From Streptantibioticus_A sp037034305 (GTDB lineage Bacteria > Actinomycetota > Actinomycetes > Streptomycetales > Streptomycetaceae): DNA of 64,000 nucleotides. Below the pieces are notes generated by a model. That model ran no database searches. It was not told the DNA's origin and worked only from the letters and a program-made list of their open reading frames with translations. The translations under genes and the position numbers were made by a program. Positions within the stretch are counted from its first letter, which is position 1. Each line of letters begins with the position of its first letter. The stretch spans positions 1 through 64,000 of the forward strand of contig JBAGJY010000017.1 in the NCBI GenBank assembly GCA_037034305.1. The letters run 5' to 3'. Shown here piece by piece: positions 26,409 to 35,319 of the stretch.

Positions 26409-27650
26409 GTGCGGAACACGGGTACGGCCGACGGAGCGGCCCACAACCCGGCACATATCGGACGTATCGGTCTCGGGCCGGTGCGGTGGCACCACGCAGT
26501 ACTGACGCTGTGGACCGCGTGTTGGTTCTTCGTGGCCACCCGGCACGGCGCGGTGTCCTGGCACTACCTCAAGCAGGGCGAGCAACTGCTGTTCGGCCAG
26601 GTGGGCGGCGGCGGCCTGGCGCTCTACGCCAACCACCCCGAGTTGCAGATAGGCCCGGTCAGCTTCCTGGCCGCCGGCCTGTTCGCACCCTTCTCGGGCG
26701 TGGGCGAGAAACTCGCCGAGGGCGCCATGTCGGGCCTCGGCCTGTGGATGGTGGTGCTGATCGGACGCGCCGCCGCCGACCACTACCTGGGCACCGGCAC
26801 CAACCACAAGCGGCTGCAGCAGCGCGTGCTGATCGCCGGGGCCGCGTTCATCCCCATGTGGGTCGAGGTCTCGGTGCGCTTCGCCCACCTCGACGACGTG
26901 CTGGCGCTGTTCTTCACCACGCTCGCGGTGCGGTCCCTGGTCCGCGGCCAGGCCACCGCGACCGGCGTCTTCCTCGCCCTCGCCTGCGACTCCAAGCCGT
27001 GGGCGGTGGCGTTCCTGCCGCTGCTGCTGGCGCTGCCGAAGGGCACCTGGCTGCGGTCGGCGGCCTGGACGTTCGGACTGGTGGGGATCGCCTGGCTGCC
27101 GTTCTACCTCGGCAACATGCACACCATGGCGGCCGCCCACTTCACCATCCCCAACCAGCCCGCCTCCTCGCTGCGCTGGTTCGGCGCCAACGATCCGGTC
27201 ACCCCGTGGTGGGACCGCCCCGCGCAGATGGCGCTCGGACTCGGGCTGGGCGCGCTGGCGGTGCGCCGGGGGCGCTGGGCCGCGGTGGTGCTGCTGGCGG
27301 CCGACGCGCGGATCGTGCTCGACCCCAGCGTGTACACCTACTACAACGCCTCGGTGCTGCTCGGCACCCTGATCTGGGACGCCATCGGACAGCGCCGCCT
27401 GGTGCCGTGGGTCAGCTGGATCGCGCTGATCTCGCTGTACGGCAGCGTGCTGATCGTGCCCTCGGACTCCACCCGGGGCCTGATCAGGCTCGCCTTCGCG
27501 GTCGGCTCGGCGGCGTACGTGCTGCTGTGGCCGATGCGCGAGCCGCGCAACCGGCGCGGCGGCAAACGGCGTACGGCGGCCACCGTGCCGCACCAACGCG
27601 CCCCCGTCGACGAGCACCCCCACCCGCTGTACGCCAACCCGGCGGGCTGA
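26409..27650 (+). CDS. Polytopic membrane glycosyltransferase-like protein (GT87/DUF2029 type)
   Basis: This 413-residue integral membrane protein has about nine hydrophobic helices. The GTG at 26409 is preferred for GGGGAGGA (26393-26400), 8 nt upstream; an ATG at 26391 lies inside that site. The outer loop with YANHPELQIGPVSF and the RFAHLDDVLALFF segment suggest the GT-C fold of polyprenyl-mannose-dependent mannosyltransferases. I do not recognise a specific orthologue. The C-terminus is basic and polar. It stands alone between murB and add, where it may be an insertion relative to the usual Streptomyces order. Confidence 0.6.
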   Translation: MRNTGTADGAAHNPAHIGRIGLGPVRWHHAVLTLWTACWFFVATRHGAVSWHYLKQGEQLLFGQVGGGGLALYANHPELQIGPVSFLAAGLFAPFSGVGEKLAEGAMSGLGLWMVVLIGRAAADHYLGTGTNHKRLQQRVLIAGAAFIPMWVEVSVRFAHLDDVLALFFTTLAVRSLVRGQATATGVFLALACDSKPWAVAFLPLLLALPKGTWLRSAAWTFGLVGIAWLPFYLGNMHTMAAAHFTIPNQPASSLRWFGANDPVTPWWDRPAQMALGLGLGALAVRRGRWAAVVLLAADARIVLDPSVYTYYNASVLLGTLIWDAIGQRRLVPWVSWIALISLYGSVLIVPSDSTRGLIRLAFAVGSAAYVLLWPMREPRNRRGGKRRTAATVPHQRAPVDEHPHPLYANPAG

Positions 27651-27673
27651 CGCGCCCGCCGCGGTACGGCGCC

Positions 27674-28687
27674 CTACGCCGCGAGCCACTCCTTGATGCC
27701 CGACAGCAGGCGCTCCTGGACCTCGCGCGGCGCCCTTGAGCCGCGCACCGACTGGCCCGCGAGGTCGGCCAGTTGCTCGTCGGTGAAACCGTGCGCGGTG
27801 CGGGCGAGTTCGTACTGGGCGGCCAGCCGGGAGCCGAACAGCAGCGGGTCGTCCGCGCCCAGCGCTATCGGGACGCCCGCCTCGTACAGCGTCCGCAGCG
27901 GCACGTCCTGCGCCTTCTCGTAGACGCCCAGCGCCACGTTGGAGGACGGGCACACCTCACAGGTGATCCGCCGGTCCGCCAACTTGGCCAGCAGCCGCGG
28001 GTCCTCGGCCGCCCGGACGCCGTGGCCGATCCGCTCGGCGTGCAGGTCGTCCAGGCAGTCCCGCACGCTGTGCGGCCCGGACAACTCGCCGCCGTGCGGT
28101 GCCGCCAGCAGACCGCCGTCCCGCGCGATGGCGAAGGCACGGTCGAAGTCCCTTGCCAGACCGCGCCGTTCGTCGTTGCTCAGTCCGAAGCCGACCACGC
28201 CGTGGTCCGCGTACCGCACCGCGAGCCGGGCCAGCGTACGGGCGTCCAGCGGGTGCTTCGTGCGGTTGGCGGCGACCAGTACGGCGATGCCGAGACCAGT
28301 CTCCCGGGAGGCGGTCCGCACCGCGTCCAGGATGATCTCCAGCGCCGGGATCAGCCCGCCCAGCCGCGGGGCGTACGAGGTGGGGTCGACCTGGATCTCC
28401 AGCCAGCCGGAACCGTCCCGTACGTCCTCCTCGGCGGCCTCCCGGACCAGCCGCTGGATGTCCTCGGGGCTGCGCAGCACGGAGCGCGCGATGTCGTACA
28501 GCCGCTGGAAGCGGAACCAGCCGCGCTCGTCTGTGGCGCGCAGCTTGGGCGGCTCCGCCGCGGTGAGGGCGTCCGGCAGGCGGACGCCGTACTTGTCGGC
28601 CAGCTCCAGCAGGGTGCCGGGGCGCATGGAGCCGGTGAAGTGGAGGTGCAGGTGTGCCTTTGGCAGTTGGGATACGTCGCGTGCCAT
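27674..28687 (-). CDS. add: Adenosine deaminase family protein
   Basis: This 337-residue zinc hydrolase deaminates adenosine or a related purine to inosine in salvage. Ligands and catalytic residues are complete: His14-x-His16 (PKAHLHLHFTGS), His198 and Glu201 (HGGE), His222 (IGHG), and Asp279-Asp280 (GADDP). The HFTGS variant of the usual HLDGA is common in actinobacterial paralogues, and those may prefer other substrates such as aminofutalosine, so the substrate is less certain than the fold. Confidence 0.88.
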   Translation of the reverse strand: MARDVSQLPKAHLHLHFTGSMRPGTLLELADKYGVRLPDALTAAEPPKLRATDERGWFRFQRLYDIARSVLRSPEDIQRLVREAAEEDVRDGSGWLEIQVDPTSYAPRLGGLIPALEIILDAVRTASRETGLGIAVLVAANRTKHPLDARTLARLAVRYADHGVVGFGLSNDERRGLARDFDRAFAIARDGGLLAAPHGGELSGPHSVRDCLDDLHAERIGHGVRAAEDPRLLAKLADRRITCEVCPSSNVALGVYEKAQDVPLRTLYEAGVPIALGADDPLLFGSRLAAQYELARTAHGFTDEQLADLAGQSVRGSRAPREVQERLLSGIKEWLAA

Positions 28688-29075
28688 CCCAGGATCTTGC
28701 CGTAGCGCCTCCCACTGGGGGAACCGTTTTGGGGATTTCCGGGGGCTTCGCCCCCGGAACCCCGGTAATCCTGGGGCTGCGCGCCCGGCCCAGAGGGCTT
28801 CGGCGGGGGCTGCGCCCCTAGCCCCGCGCCGGGGCTGCGCCCCCGGGGCCCCGACGCGGGGTGCGCCTCCGGAGTCGGGGCCGGTGCGGCTCGGGGGCCG
28901 TTGTGCCCACCCGTTCCGCCCAGCGGAACGACTGCCCACAACGTATGGCGACCGCCCGCAAGGTTGGGACGGCTGCCCGTAACGGGGGAAACCGGGGGGC
29001 GCGACCCGCGCGGCCCCGGGGGCGCCATCGGCGCGCCCGGGGCTCGACCGCCGCGGCGACGGGGTCGGGGGTCCG
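28688..29075. other. 388-nt GC-rich spacer with repeated triloop hairpins
   Basis: No gene is supported here. It contains GGGGGC-TTC-GCCCCC (28741-28755) and GGGGC-TGC-GCCCC at 28806-28818 and again at 28831-28843. These lie between the stop-side of aspC (transcribed from the right) and the add start. They may end aspC transcription or form a decayed repeat cluster. Confidence 0.6.
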
Positions 29076-30311
29076 TCAGTCGCGGGCCTCGGCCAGTAGC
29101 TTCTGGACGCGGGAGATGCCCTCCACCAGGTCCTCGTCGCCCAGGGCGTAGGACAGCCGGAGGTAGCCGGGGGTGCCGAAGGCCTCGCCGGGGACCACCG
29201 CGACCTCGACCTCCTCCAGGATCAGGGCCGCCAGGTCGACCGAGGTCTGCGGGCGCTTGCCGCGGATCTCCTTGCCGAGCAGGTCCTTGACCGACGGGTA
29301 CGCGTAGAACGCGCCCTCCGGCTCCGGGCAGAGCACGCCGTTGATCTCGTTGAGCATCCGCACCATCGTCCGGCGCCGCCGGTCGAACGCCTCGCGCATC
29401 CGCGCGACGGCGTCCAGGTCACCGGAGACCGCGGCCAGCGCCGCGACCTGCGCGATGTTGGACACGTTCGAGGTGGCGTGCGACTGCAGGTTGGTGGCCG
29501 CCTTGACGACGTCCTTCGGGCCGATCAGCCAGCCCACCCGCCAGCCGGTCATCGCGTAGGTCTTGGCGACACCGTTGACCACGATGCACTTGTCCCGCAG
29601 CTCGGGCACGACCACCGGCAGCGACGAGAAGGTCGCGTCGCCGTAGACCAGGTGCTCGTAGATCTCGTCGGTGAGCACCCACAGGCCCTTGTCGGCGGCC
29701 CAGCGGCCGATCTCCTCGACCTGCTCGCGCGAGTAGACGGCGCCGGTCGGGTTCGACGGCGAGACGAACAGCAGCACCTTGGTGTTCGGCGTGCGGGCCG
29801 CCTCGAGCTGCTCGACGCTCACCCGGTAGCCGGTGGTCTCGTCGGCCACCACCTCCACCGGAACGCCACCGGCCAGCCGGATCGACTCCGGGTAGGTGGT
29901 CCAGTACGGCGTCGGGACGATCACCTCGTCGCCCGGGTCCAGGATCGCGGCGAAGGCCTCGTAGATCGCCTGCTTGCCGCCGTTGGTGACCAGCACCTGG
30001 GAGGCGTCGACCTGGTAGCCGGAGTCGCGCAGGGTCTTGTCGGCGATGGCCTGCTTGAGCTCGGGCAGGCCGCCCGCGGGGCTGTAGCGGTGGTACTTGG
30101 GGTCGTGGCAGGCCTTGGCCGCCGCGTCGACGATGTAGTCGGGCGTCGGGAAGTCGGGCTCGCCCGCGCCGAAGCCGATGACCGGGCGTCCGGCGGCCTT
30201 GAGCGCCTTCGCCTTGGCGTCCACGGCGAGGGTCGCGGACTCGGAGATCGCGCCGATGCGGGCCGAGACCCGTCGGTCGGTGGGAGACGTTTCGGGGGAA
30301 GTAGCGGTCAT
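29076..30311 (-). CDS. aspC: Aspartate aminotransferase (PLP-dependent, class I)
   Basis: This type Ib aminotransferase interconverts aspartate/2-oxoglutarate and oxaloacetate/glutamate. Counting from the ATG at 30311, the Schiff-base Lys is Lys250 (NGVAKTYAMTGWRVG), with Asn187 in SPSNPTG, Asp215 in TDEIYEH and a C-terminal substrate Arg in YLRLSYA. An ATG 9 nt upstream (30320) is an alternative start; neither has a clear ribosome site. Length (411) fits the family. It is monocistronic and divergent from tRNA-Trp. Confidence 0.9.
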   Translation of the reverse strand: MTATSPETSPTDRRVSARIGAISESATLAVDAKAKALKAAGRPVIGFGAGEPDFPTPDYIVDAAAKACHDPKYHRYSPAGGLPELKQAIADKTLRDSGYQVDASQVLVTNGGKQAIYEAFAAILDPGDEVIVPTPYWTTYPESIRLAGGVPVEVVADETTGYRVSVEQLEAARTPNTKVLLFVSPSNPTGAVYSREQVEEIGRWAADKGLWVLTDEIYEHLVYGDATFSSLPVVVPELRDKCIVVNGVAKTYAMTGWRVGWLIGPKDVVKAATNLQSHATSNVSNIAQVAALAAVSGDLDAVARMREAFDRRRRTMVRMLNEINGVLCPEPEGAFYAYPSVKDLLGKEIRGKRPQTSVDLAALILEEVEVAVVPGEAFGTPGYLRLSYALGDEDLVEGISRVQKLLAEARD

Positions 30312-30427
30312 GGCTGCCATCGTCGCAGACCGGTACAGCAGGCGGCACGGTGGTTTCGGATGGGCCCGTCAACTCATGTGACGGGTGTTGCCGCGGGTGG
30401 CCGGAACCACCCGCTCGGCCTTGCTCG

Positions 30428-30457
30428 TTCGACGGCCGGGCCCTGAACACGTACACT
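30428..30457 (+). promoter_or_regulatory. Possible promoter for tRNA-Trp/secE
   Basis: TTCGAC (30428-30433), an 18-nt spacer and TACACT (30452-30457) lie 80 nt before tRNA-Trp. The -10 is identical to that proposed for rpoB. A TACGTT at 30521-30526 is a closer but weaker alternative. Confidence 0.35.
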
Positions 30458-30537
30458 CATCCCTCGTGACCTCCGAGGGCGACCCCGGTCCGCGCACTCT
30501 GTGCGGTGGTTCGGGTGCGGTACGTTGGGGGAACCAA

Positions 30538-30610
30538 AGGGTCGTAGCTCAATTGGTAGAGCACTGGTCTCCAAAACCAGCGGTTGGGGGTTCAAGTCCC
30601 TCCGGCCCTG
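30538..30610 (+). tRNA. tRNA-Trp (CCA)
   Basis: The acceptor AGGGTCG pairs with CGGCCCT. The anticodon arm CTGGT-CTCCAAA-ACCAG places CCA at 30571-30573. The discriminator is G and no CCA tail is encoded. It lies directly before secE, the standard order in bacteria. Confidence 0.97.
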
Positions 30611-30626
30611 CTACACGCATTCATCA

Positions 30627-30665
30627 CCAGGGTGCGTGCACGTACGTACGTAATAACGCACCTGG
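30627..30665 (+). other. Hairpin between tRNA-Trp and secE
   Basis: CCAGG(G)TGCGT pairs with ACGCACCTGG with one bulged G, around a loop that contains the CGTACGTACGTA palindrome. It may end or process the tRNA transcript ahead of secE. Confidence 0.45.
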
Positions 30666-30712
30666 CCGGGCCGGACGCGGCACGGCCATGACCCGGATTC
30701 AGGTGAGGACGA

Positions 30713-31027
30713 GTGACGGAAGCCATTGGCTCCACTGGCTCCACCGCGACGCCTGAAAGTGGTCGGCCCACCGACGCCACCGAAGGCGCTCTGGACTCGC
30801 AGGCGAAGAAGAAGCGCGGCGGCAAGCGCGGCAAGAAGGGCCCCTTCGCGCGCATGGGCCTGTTCTACCGGCAGGTGATCGCCGAACTGCGCAAGGTCGT
30901 GTGGCCCAACCGCAGCGACCTCATGTCGTACACCACCGTGGTGATCGCCTTCGTTGCTGTGATGATCGGCATCGTGACTGTGATTGACTGGGGATTTACC
31001 GAGCTCGTTAAGTACGTCTTCGGTTAA
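30713..31027 (+). CDS. secE: Protein translocase subunit SecE
   Basis: This 104-residue single-pass membrane subunit clamps SecY in the Sec translocon. A charged N-terminal half (AKKKRGGKRGKKG) is followed by the conserved amphipathic helix VIAELRKVVWPNRSDLMSYT and one membrane helix (about 72-95). The GTG start is preceded by GTGAGGA. It is co-transcribed with nusG, 77 nt downstream. Confidence 0.95.
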   Translation: MTEAIGSTGSTATPESGRPTDATEGALDSQAKKKRGGKRGKKGPFARMGLFYRQVIAELRKVVWPNRSDLMSYTTVVIAFVAVMIGIVTVIDWGFTELVKYVFG

Positions 31028-31104
31028 CAACCCCCGCGAAGGGCGCCCGAGCGGGGCGCCTGTTCGCATGTTCAACCCCTTGAAGTCAGGAAGAAGCAGC
31101 CATC

Positions 31105-31962
31105 GTGTCTGACCCGAACCTGTACGACGCCGATGAGACCGCAGCGGCGGCGGAGGCCGACGTTGACGCTGCCGTTTCGGCCGAGGTCGAGGGCGACGAC
31201 ACCGAACGCGAGATCGTCGAGGCGGTCGACGAGACCGACGAGTTCGACGCCGAGGACGCCGAAGCCGGTGTGCCCGCCGAAGAGGCCGCGCTGCACGAGG
31301 CCAGCGACGAGGAGCCCGCTGAGCAGGCTTCCGAGCCCGCCGAGGAGCCGGTCGACCCGGTCGCCGCGTTCCGTGAGGAGCTCCGCACCCAGCCCGGCGA
31401 GTGGTACGTGATCCACACCTACGCGGGCTACGAGAACCGTGTGAAGTCCAACCTGGAGCAGCGCGCCGTCTCGCTGAACGTCGAGGACTACATCTACCAG
31501 GCCGAGGTGCCCCAGGAAGAGGTCGTCCAGATCAAGAACGGCGACCGCCGTACCGTGAAGCAGAACAAGCTCCCCGGTTACGTGCTGGTCCGCATGGACC
31601 TGACCAACGAGTCCTGGGGCGTCGTCCGCAACACCCCCGGTGTCACCGGCTTCGTGGGCAACGCCTACGACCCGTACCCGCTGACCCTGGACGAGGTCGT
31701 CAAGATGCTCGCGCCGGAGGTCGAGGAGCAGGCCGCCGCGACCGCCGAGGGCGGCGAGGCCGCGCCGAAGAAGAAGGTCGAGGTCCAGGTGCTGGACTTC
31801 GAGGTCGGCGACTCCGTGACGGTGACCGACGGTCCGTTCGCGACCCTCCAGGCGACGATCAACGAGATCAACGCCGACTCGAAGAAGGTCAAGGGTCTGG
31901 TGGAGATCTTCGGTCGGGAGACCCCGGTCGAGCTCTCCTTCGACCAGATCCAGAAGAACTGA
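31105..31962 (+). CDS. nusG: Transcription termination/antitermination factor NusG
   Basis: This 285-residue factor contacts RNA polymerase beta-prime and Rho or the ribosome. Residues 1 to about 95 form an acidic Glu/Asp/Ala extension characteristic of actinobacterial NusG. The NGN domain follows (EWYVIHTYAGYENRVKSNLEQR), and a KOW domain (about 225-285: FEVGDSVTVTDGPFATLQATINEI) ends the protein. A long terminator follows before rplK. Confidence 0.95.
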   Translation: MSDPNLYDADETAAAAEADVDAAVSAEVEGDDTEREIVEAVDETDEFDAEDAEAGVPAEEAALHEASDEEPAEQASEPAEEPVDPVAAFREELRTQPGEWYVIHTYAGYENRVKSNLEQRAVSLNVEDYIYQAEVPQEEVVQIKNGDRRTVKQNKLPGYVLVRMDLTNESWGVVRNTPGVTGFVGNAYDPYPLTLDEVVKMLAPEVEEQAAATAEGGEAAPKKKVEVQVLDFEVGDSVTVTDGPFATLQATINEINADSKKVKGLVEIFGRETPVELSFDQIQKN

Positions 31963-31995
31963 GGTAGGGCGCGGGGGTCCGTCCCCCATGTCCTG

Positions 31996-32029
31996 TTGGG
32001 GCCCGAGGCGATGCCTCGGGCCCCAATTT
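31996..32029 (+). terminator. Terminator between nusG and rplK
   Basis: A perfect 14-bp stem (TTGGGGCCCGAGGC / GCCTCGGGCCCCAA) closes a GAT loop and is followed by TTT. It separates secE-nusG from rplK-rplA. Confidence 0.85.
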
Positions 32030-32114
32030 CCTGTTTCGCCGGGCTACCCGTTATCGTGGCTCGGTATGCCTGTCAGCAGGCAGCAACACTCTCGACTAGG
32101 ACCCGGAGAGAGCA

Positions 32115-32549
32115 ATGCCTCCCAAGAAGAAGAAGGTCACGGGGCTGATCAAGCTCCAGATCCAGGCTGGTGCGGCCAACCCGGCTCCGCCGGTCGGCCC
32201 CGCGCTGGGTCAGCACGGCGTCAACATCATGGAGTTCTGCAAGGCCTACAACGCTGCGACCGAGTCGCAGCGCGGCATGGTCGTGCCGGTGGAGATCACG
32301 GTCTACGAGGACCGTTCCTTCACCTTCATCACCAAGACTCCGCCGGCCGCCAAGCTGATCCTCAAGGCCGCGGGTGTGGACAAGGGCTCCGGCGAGCCGC
32401 ACAAGACCAAGGTCGCGAAGATCACCCGCGCCCAGGTCCGTGACATCGCCACCACCAAGATGCCCGACCTGAACGCCAACGACCTGGACGCCGCGGAGAA
32501 GATCATCCTCGGCACCGCCCGTTCCATGGGCGTCACGGTCGAGGGCTGA
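32115..32549 (+). CDS. rplK: 50S ribosomal protein L11
   Basis: This 144-residue protein of the GTPase-associated centre is the thiostrepton-site protein. The N-terminal domain has LQIQAGAANPAPPVGPALGQHGVNIMEFCKAYN with the conserved proline-rich linker. The C-terminal rRNA-binding domain ends with AAEKIILGTARSMGVTVEG. CGGAGAG lies ahead of the ATG. It heads the rplKA unit. Confidence 0.97.
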   Translation: MPPKKKKVTGLIKLQIQAGAANPAPPVGPALGQHGVNIMEFCKAYNAATESQRGMVVPVEITVYEDRSFTFITKTPPAAKLILKAAGVDKGSGEPHKTKVAKITRAQVRDIATTKMPDLNANDLDAAEKIILGTARSMGVTVEG

Positions 32550-32625
32550 TCAGCCACCGTAGGTCTTCCGTGGAAGGGCCAGCGCTGGCCCGTACCACGA
32601 CTCCCATTTACTCGTAGGAGCAGCA

Positions 32626-33345
32626 GTGAAGCGCAGCAAGAACCTCAAGGCTGCGGACGCCAAGATCGACCGGGAGCGGCTGTACGCCCCGCTCGAGGCC
32701 GTCCGCCTCGCCAAGGACACCTCGTCCGCCAAGTTCGACGCGACCGTCGAGGTGGCCATGCGGCTGGGCGTTGACCCCCGCAAGGCCGACCAGATGGTCC
32801 GCGGCACCGTGAACCTTCCGCACGGCACCGGTAAGACCGCCCGGGTCCTGGTCTTCGCGACCGGTGACCGTGCTGCGGCCGCGGAGGCCGCGGGCGCCGA
32901 CATCGTCGGCTCCGACGAACTGATCGACGAGGTCGCCAAGGGCCGCCTGGACTTCGACGCCGTCGTCGCCACCCCGGACCTGATGGGCAAGGTCGGCCGC
33001 CTGGGCCGGGTGCTCGGTCCGCGTGGTCTGATGCCGAACCCGAAGACCGGCACCGTGACGCCGGACGTGGCCAAGGCCGTGACCGACATCAAGGGCGGCA
33101 AGATCGAGTTCCGCGTCGACAAGCACTCGAACCTGCACTTCATCATCGGCAAGGTGTCGTTCGATGAGCAGAAGCTGGTCGAGAACTACGGCGCGGCGCT
33201 GGAGGAGATCCTCCGGCTGAAGCCGTCGGCCGCCAAGGGCCGTTACATCAAGAAGGCCTCCATCACCACCACGATGGGCCCCGGCGTTCCGGTCGACCCG
33301 AACCGCACCCGCAACCTCCTCGTCGAGGAGGACGCCGCGATCTGA
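32626..33345 (+). CDS. rplA: 50S ribosomal protein L1
   Basis: This 239-residue L1-stalk protein is also, in the family, a translational repressor of its own operon. Conserved stretches are GLMPNPKTGTVT and the final KKASITTTMGPGVPVD. The GTG start at 32626 follows AGGAG. A 76-nt gap separates it from rplK, and a 19-bp terminator follows. Confidence 0.97.
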   Translation: MKRSKNLKAADAKIDRERLYAPLEAVRLAKDTSSAKFDATVEVAMRLGVDPRKADQMVRGTVNLPHGTGKTARVLVFATGDRAAAAEAAGADIVGSDELIDEVAKGRLDFDAVVATPDLMGKVGRLGRVLGPRGLMPNPKTGTVTPDVAKAVTDIKGGKIEFRVDKHSNLHFIIGKVSFDEQKLVENYGAALEEILRLKPSAAKGRYIKKASITTTMGPGVPVDPNRTRNLLVEEDAAI

Positions 33346-33419
33346 CCCCCGGCGAGCTTCTCAGCGAGCAGAGGGAGATCGCGCGGCGAGCCGCGGTCTG
33401 ATCCACGGCGCACCGCTTA

Positions 33420-33463
33420 CGGACCCCTGGTCACCCGTGTCACAACGGGTGACCAGGGGTCCG
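33420..33463 (+). terminator. Terminator of rplKA
   Basis: A perfect 19-bp stem (33420-33438 with 33445-33463) closes the loop GTCACA. No T-tract follows. Confidence 0.85.
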
Positions 33464-33526
33464 ATCGCGTTGTCAGGGGCATGCGTTAGCGTTCTTCCCG
33501 AACATCGAGCACGGGGGAGAAGCACC

Positions 33527-34405
33527 ATGCGCAGCACCCAACTACGCAATCTCGCCGCGGCAGTTGCCGTCGTCGCCGCCCTGGGCGCCGTCTCGGCCTG
33601 CGGCAGCGGCAGGTCCAGCACCGGCGCCCAGAAGTCCGGCGCCCCGTCCGGCGGTCAGCAGCCGGTGGTGGCCTCGGCGATCAGCGCACTGCTCAAGGTC
33701 AAGGCGAGCACCGACAAGGCCCACTCGGCCAAGGTGGACGCGGAGATCGACCAGGGGCAGTTGGGCAGGACGCACCAGTCGGGCGCGGTGGACTGGTCGG
33801 ACGGCTACCGGGGCGATGTGACGATCACCCCCGAGGGCGGTGACTCGTTGGCGGGCGCCATGGGCATGAACGAGGTCCGCTACACCAAGGACGCCATGTA
33901 CGTACGGATGGGCAAGTCCGGTGGCCAGGGGTGGGTCAGGTACGACTACGCGGCGCTGGACAAGCAGGGCGCCAACGGCAGGGCCATGCGGGCCCAGATG
34001 CAAAGCGGCAGCCCGAACCAGACGGTGCTGATGCTGATCGCCAGCGGCGACGTCAAGGTGGTCGGCGAGGAGAGCGTCCGAGGGGTCGCCACGACGCACT
34101 ACTCGGGCCTGGTGGACGCCGGGAAGCTCGCCGCGGACACCACCCCCGGGCTGAGCCAGGCCGAGCAGGGCCAGCTCAAGCAGCAACTGCACGACGACGG
34201 CGTGACCTCCGACCAGATCGACATCTGGGTCAACGGGGACAACCTGCTGGTGAAGAAGGTCGAGCAGGTGCACGCCGCGAGCAGCAACATCCGGCAGGAG
34301 ATCTACTACTCCGACTACGGGGTCCCGGTGAACACCACCCCGCCCCCGGCGTCCGAGACGACCGACATGGCTGATCTCACCAAGCAACTGCAGAACGCCC
34401 ACTGA
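33527..34405 (+). CDS. Secreted lipoprotein (LppX/LprG-like fold likely)
   Basis: This 292-residue exported protein starts at the ATG at 33527 after GGGGGAGA. The signal peptide ends in a lipobox (AVSAC), so Cys25 is the predicted lipidated residue at the outer face of the membrane. The mature part is rich in beta-strand-like alternation and resembles the LppX_LprAFG/LolA-like group, which may carry lipids or glycolipids; this is a weak similarity from memory. Its position between rplA and rplJ recurs in streptomycetes. It has its own terminator. Confidence 0.8.
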   Translation: MRSTQLRNLAAAVAVVAALGAVSACGSGRSSTGAQKSGAPSGGQQPVVASAISALLKVKASTDKAHSAKVDAEIDQGQLGRTHQSGAVDWSDGYRGDVTITPEGGDSLAGAMGMNEVRYTKDAMYVRMGKSGGQGWVRYDYAALDKQGANGRAMRAQMQSGSPNQTVLMLIASGDVKVVGEESVRGVATTHYSGLVDAGKLAADTTPGLSQAEQGQLKQQLHDDGVTSDQIDIWVNGDNLLVKKVEQVHAASSNIRQEIYYSDYGVPVNTTPPPASETTDMADLTKQLQNAH

Positions 34406-34415
34406 CCGCCCCCGG

Positions 34416-34438
34416 CCGGGAGGCGATTTGCCTCCCGG
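34416..34438 (+). terminator. Terminator of the lipoprotein gene
   Basis: A perfect 9-bp stem CCGGGAGGC-GATTT-GCCTCCCGG is seen. Its loop and 3' arm contain the -35 of the rplJ promoter. Confidence 0.75.
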
Positions 34439-34457
34439 TGCGGCACTCGCGTAACCT
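34428..34457 (+). promoter_or_regulatory. Probable rplJL promoter
   Basis: TTGCCT (34428-34433), an 18-nt spacer and TAACCT (34452-34457) give a start near 34464 and a leader of about 215 nt before rplJ. Confidence 0.55.
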
Positions 34458-34463
34458 CTTCCA

Positions 34464-34678
34464 GAAGCCAGAGACCGCTGGTCGTCGCCGTGCCCATCTC
34501 CGGGCGTGGTGGCCGAAGGATCCGCTAGATGCGGACGGCCCGCGCAGGTGTGTTTGAGGACCAGCTCCCGGACCATGTCCGGTCGAGCGACGCCCCGTGC
34601 GCCCCTGCGCCGGGGCGTTTCGTACGTTCCAAGCCCCTTCCGTGCGGTCCGCAATCACCCGGAAGGAGGCCGAGGCTC
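34464..34678 (+). ncRNA. Ribosomal protein L10 leader region
   Basis: This long untranslated leader precedes rplJ. Two clear hairpins are visible: CCGGAC-CAT-GTCCGG (34568-34582), and ACGCCCC pairing with GGGGCGT (34590-34618) followed by TTT. The position and structured character fit the L10-leader autoregulatory RNA, to which the L10-(L12)n complex binds. I cannot confirm the consensus kink-turn by eye. Confidence 0.6.
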
Positions 34679-35209
34679 ATGGCGAGGCCCGACAAGGCTG
34701 CCGCGGTTGCCGAGCTGACGGACAAGTTCCGCAGCTCCAACGCCGCCGTGCTCACCGAGTACACCGGTCTCACCGTGGCGCAGCTCAGGCAGCTGCGTCG
34801 TTCGCTCGGTGAGGACGCCCAGTACAGCGTGGCCAAGAACACGCTGACCAAGATCGCGGCCAACGAGGCCGGGATCACCACGCTCGACGCCCTGTTCACG
34901 GGGTCGACGGCGATCACCTTCGTCACCGGTGACCCGGTGACGTCGGCGAAGACTCTTCGCGACTTCGCCAAGGACAACCCCGCGCTCGTGATCAAGGGCG
35001 GTGTCCTTGAGGGCAAGGCGCTGTCCGCGGACGAGATCAAGAAGCTCGCGGACCTCGAGTCCCGCGAGGTGCTGCTCAGCAAGCTGGCCGGTGCCATGAA
35101 GGGCAAGCAGTCCCAGGCTGCCTCGCTCTTCCAGGCGCTGCCGTCGAAGCTCGTCCGCACCGTGGACGCGCTGCGCGCCAAGCAGGCCGAGCAGGGCGGT
35201 GCCGAGTAA
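34679..35209 (+). CDS. rplJ: 50S ribosomal protein L10
   Basis: This 176-residue base protein of the L7/L12 stalk carries the N-terminal rRNA-binding domain (MARPDKAAAVAELTDKFRSSNAAVLTEY, then YSVAKNTLTKIA). The C-terminal helix (SLFQALPSKLVRTVDALRAKQ) holds L12 dimers. GGAAGGAGG (34661-34669) lies upstream of the ATG. Confidence 0.97.
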   Translation: MARPDKAAAVAELTDKFRSSNAAVLTEYTGLTVAQLRQLRRSLGEDAQYSVAKNTLTKIAANEAGITTLDALFTGSTAITFVTGDPVTSAKTLRDFAKDNPALVIKGGVLEGKALSADEIKKLADLESREVLLSKLAGAMKGKQSQAASLFQALPSKLVRTVDALRAKQAEQGGAE

Positions 35210-35319
35210 TTCGGCTCGCGCATTGACCGGCGCCACCGCAGCGCGCTGGTCGTAGCGGGCCGCACGCCCGCCGACATGTACATCCGGCACCTGCCGACTT
35301 AGTGGAAGGACCCGCCATC

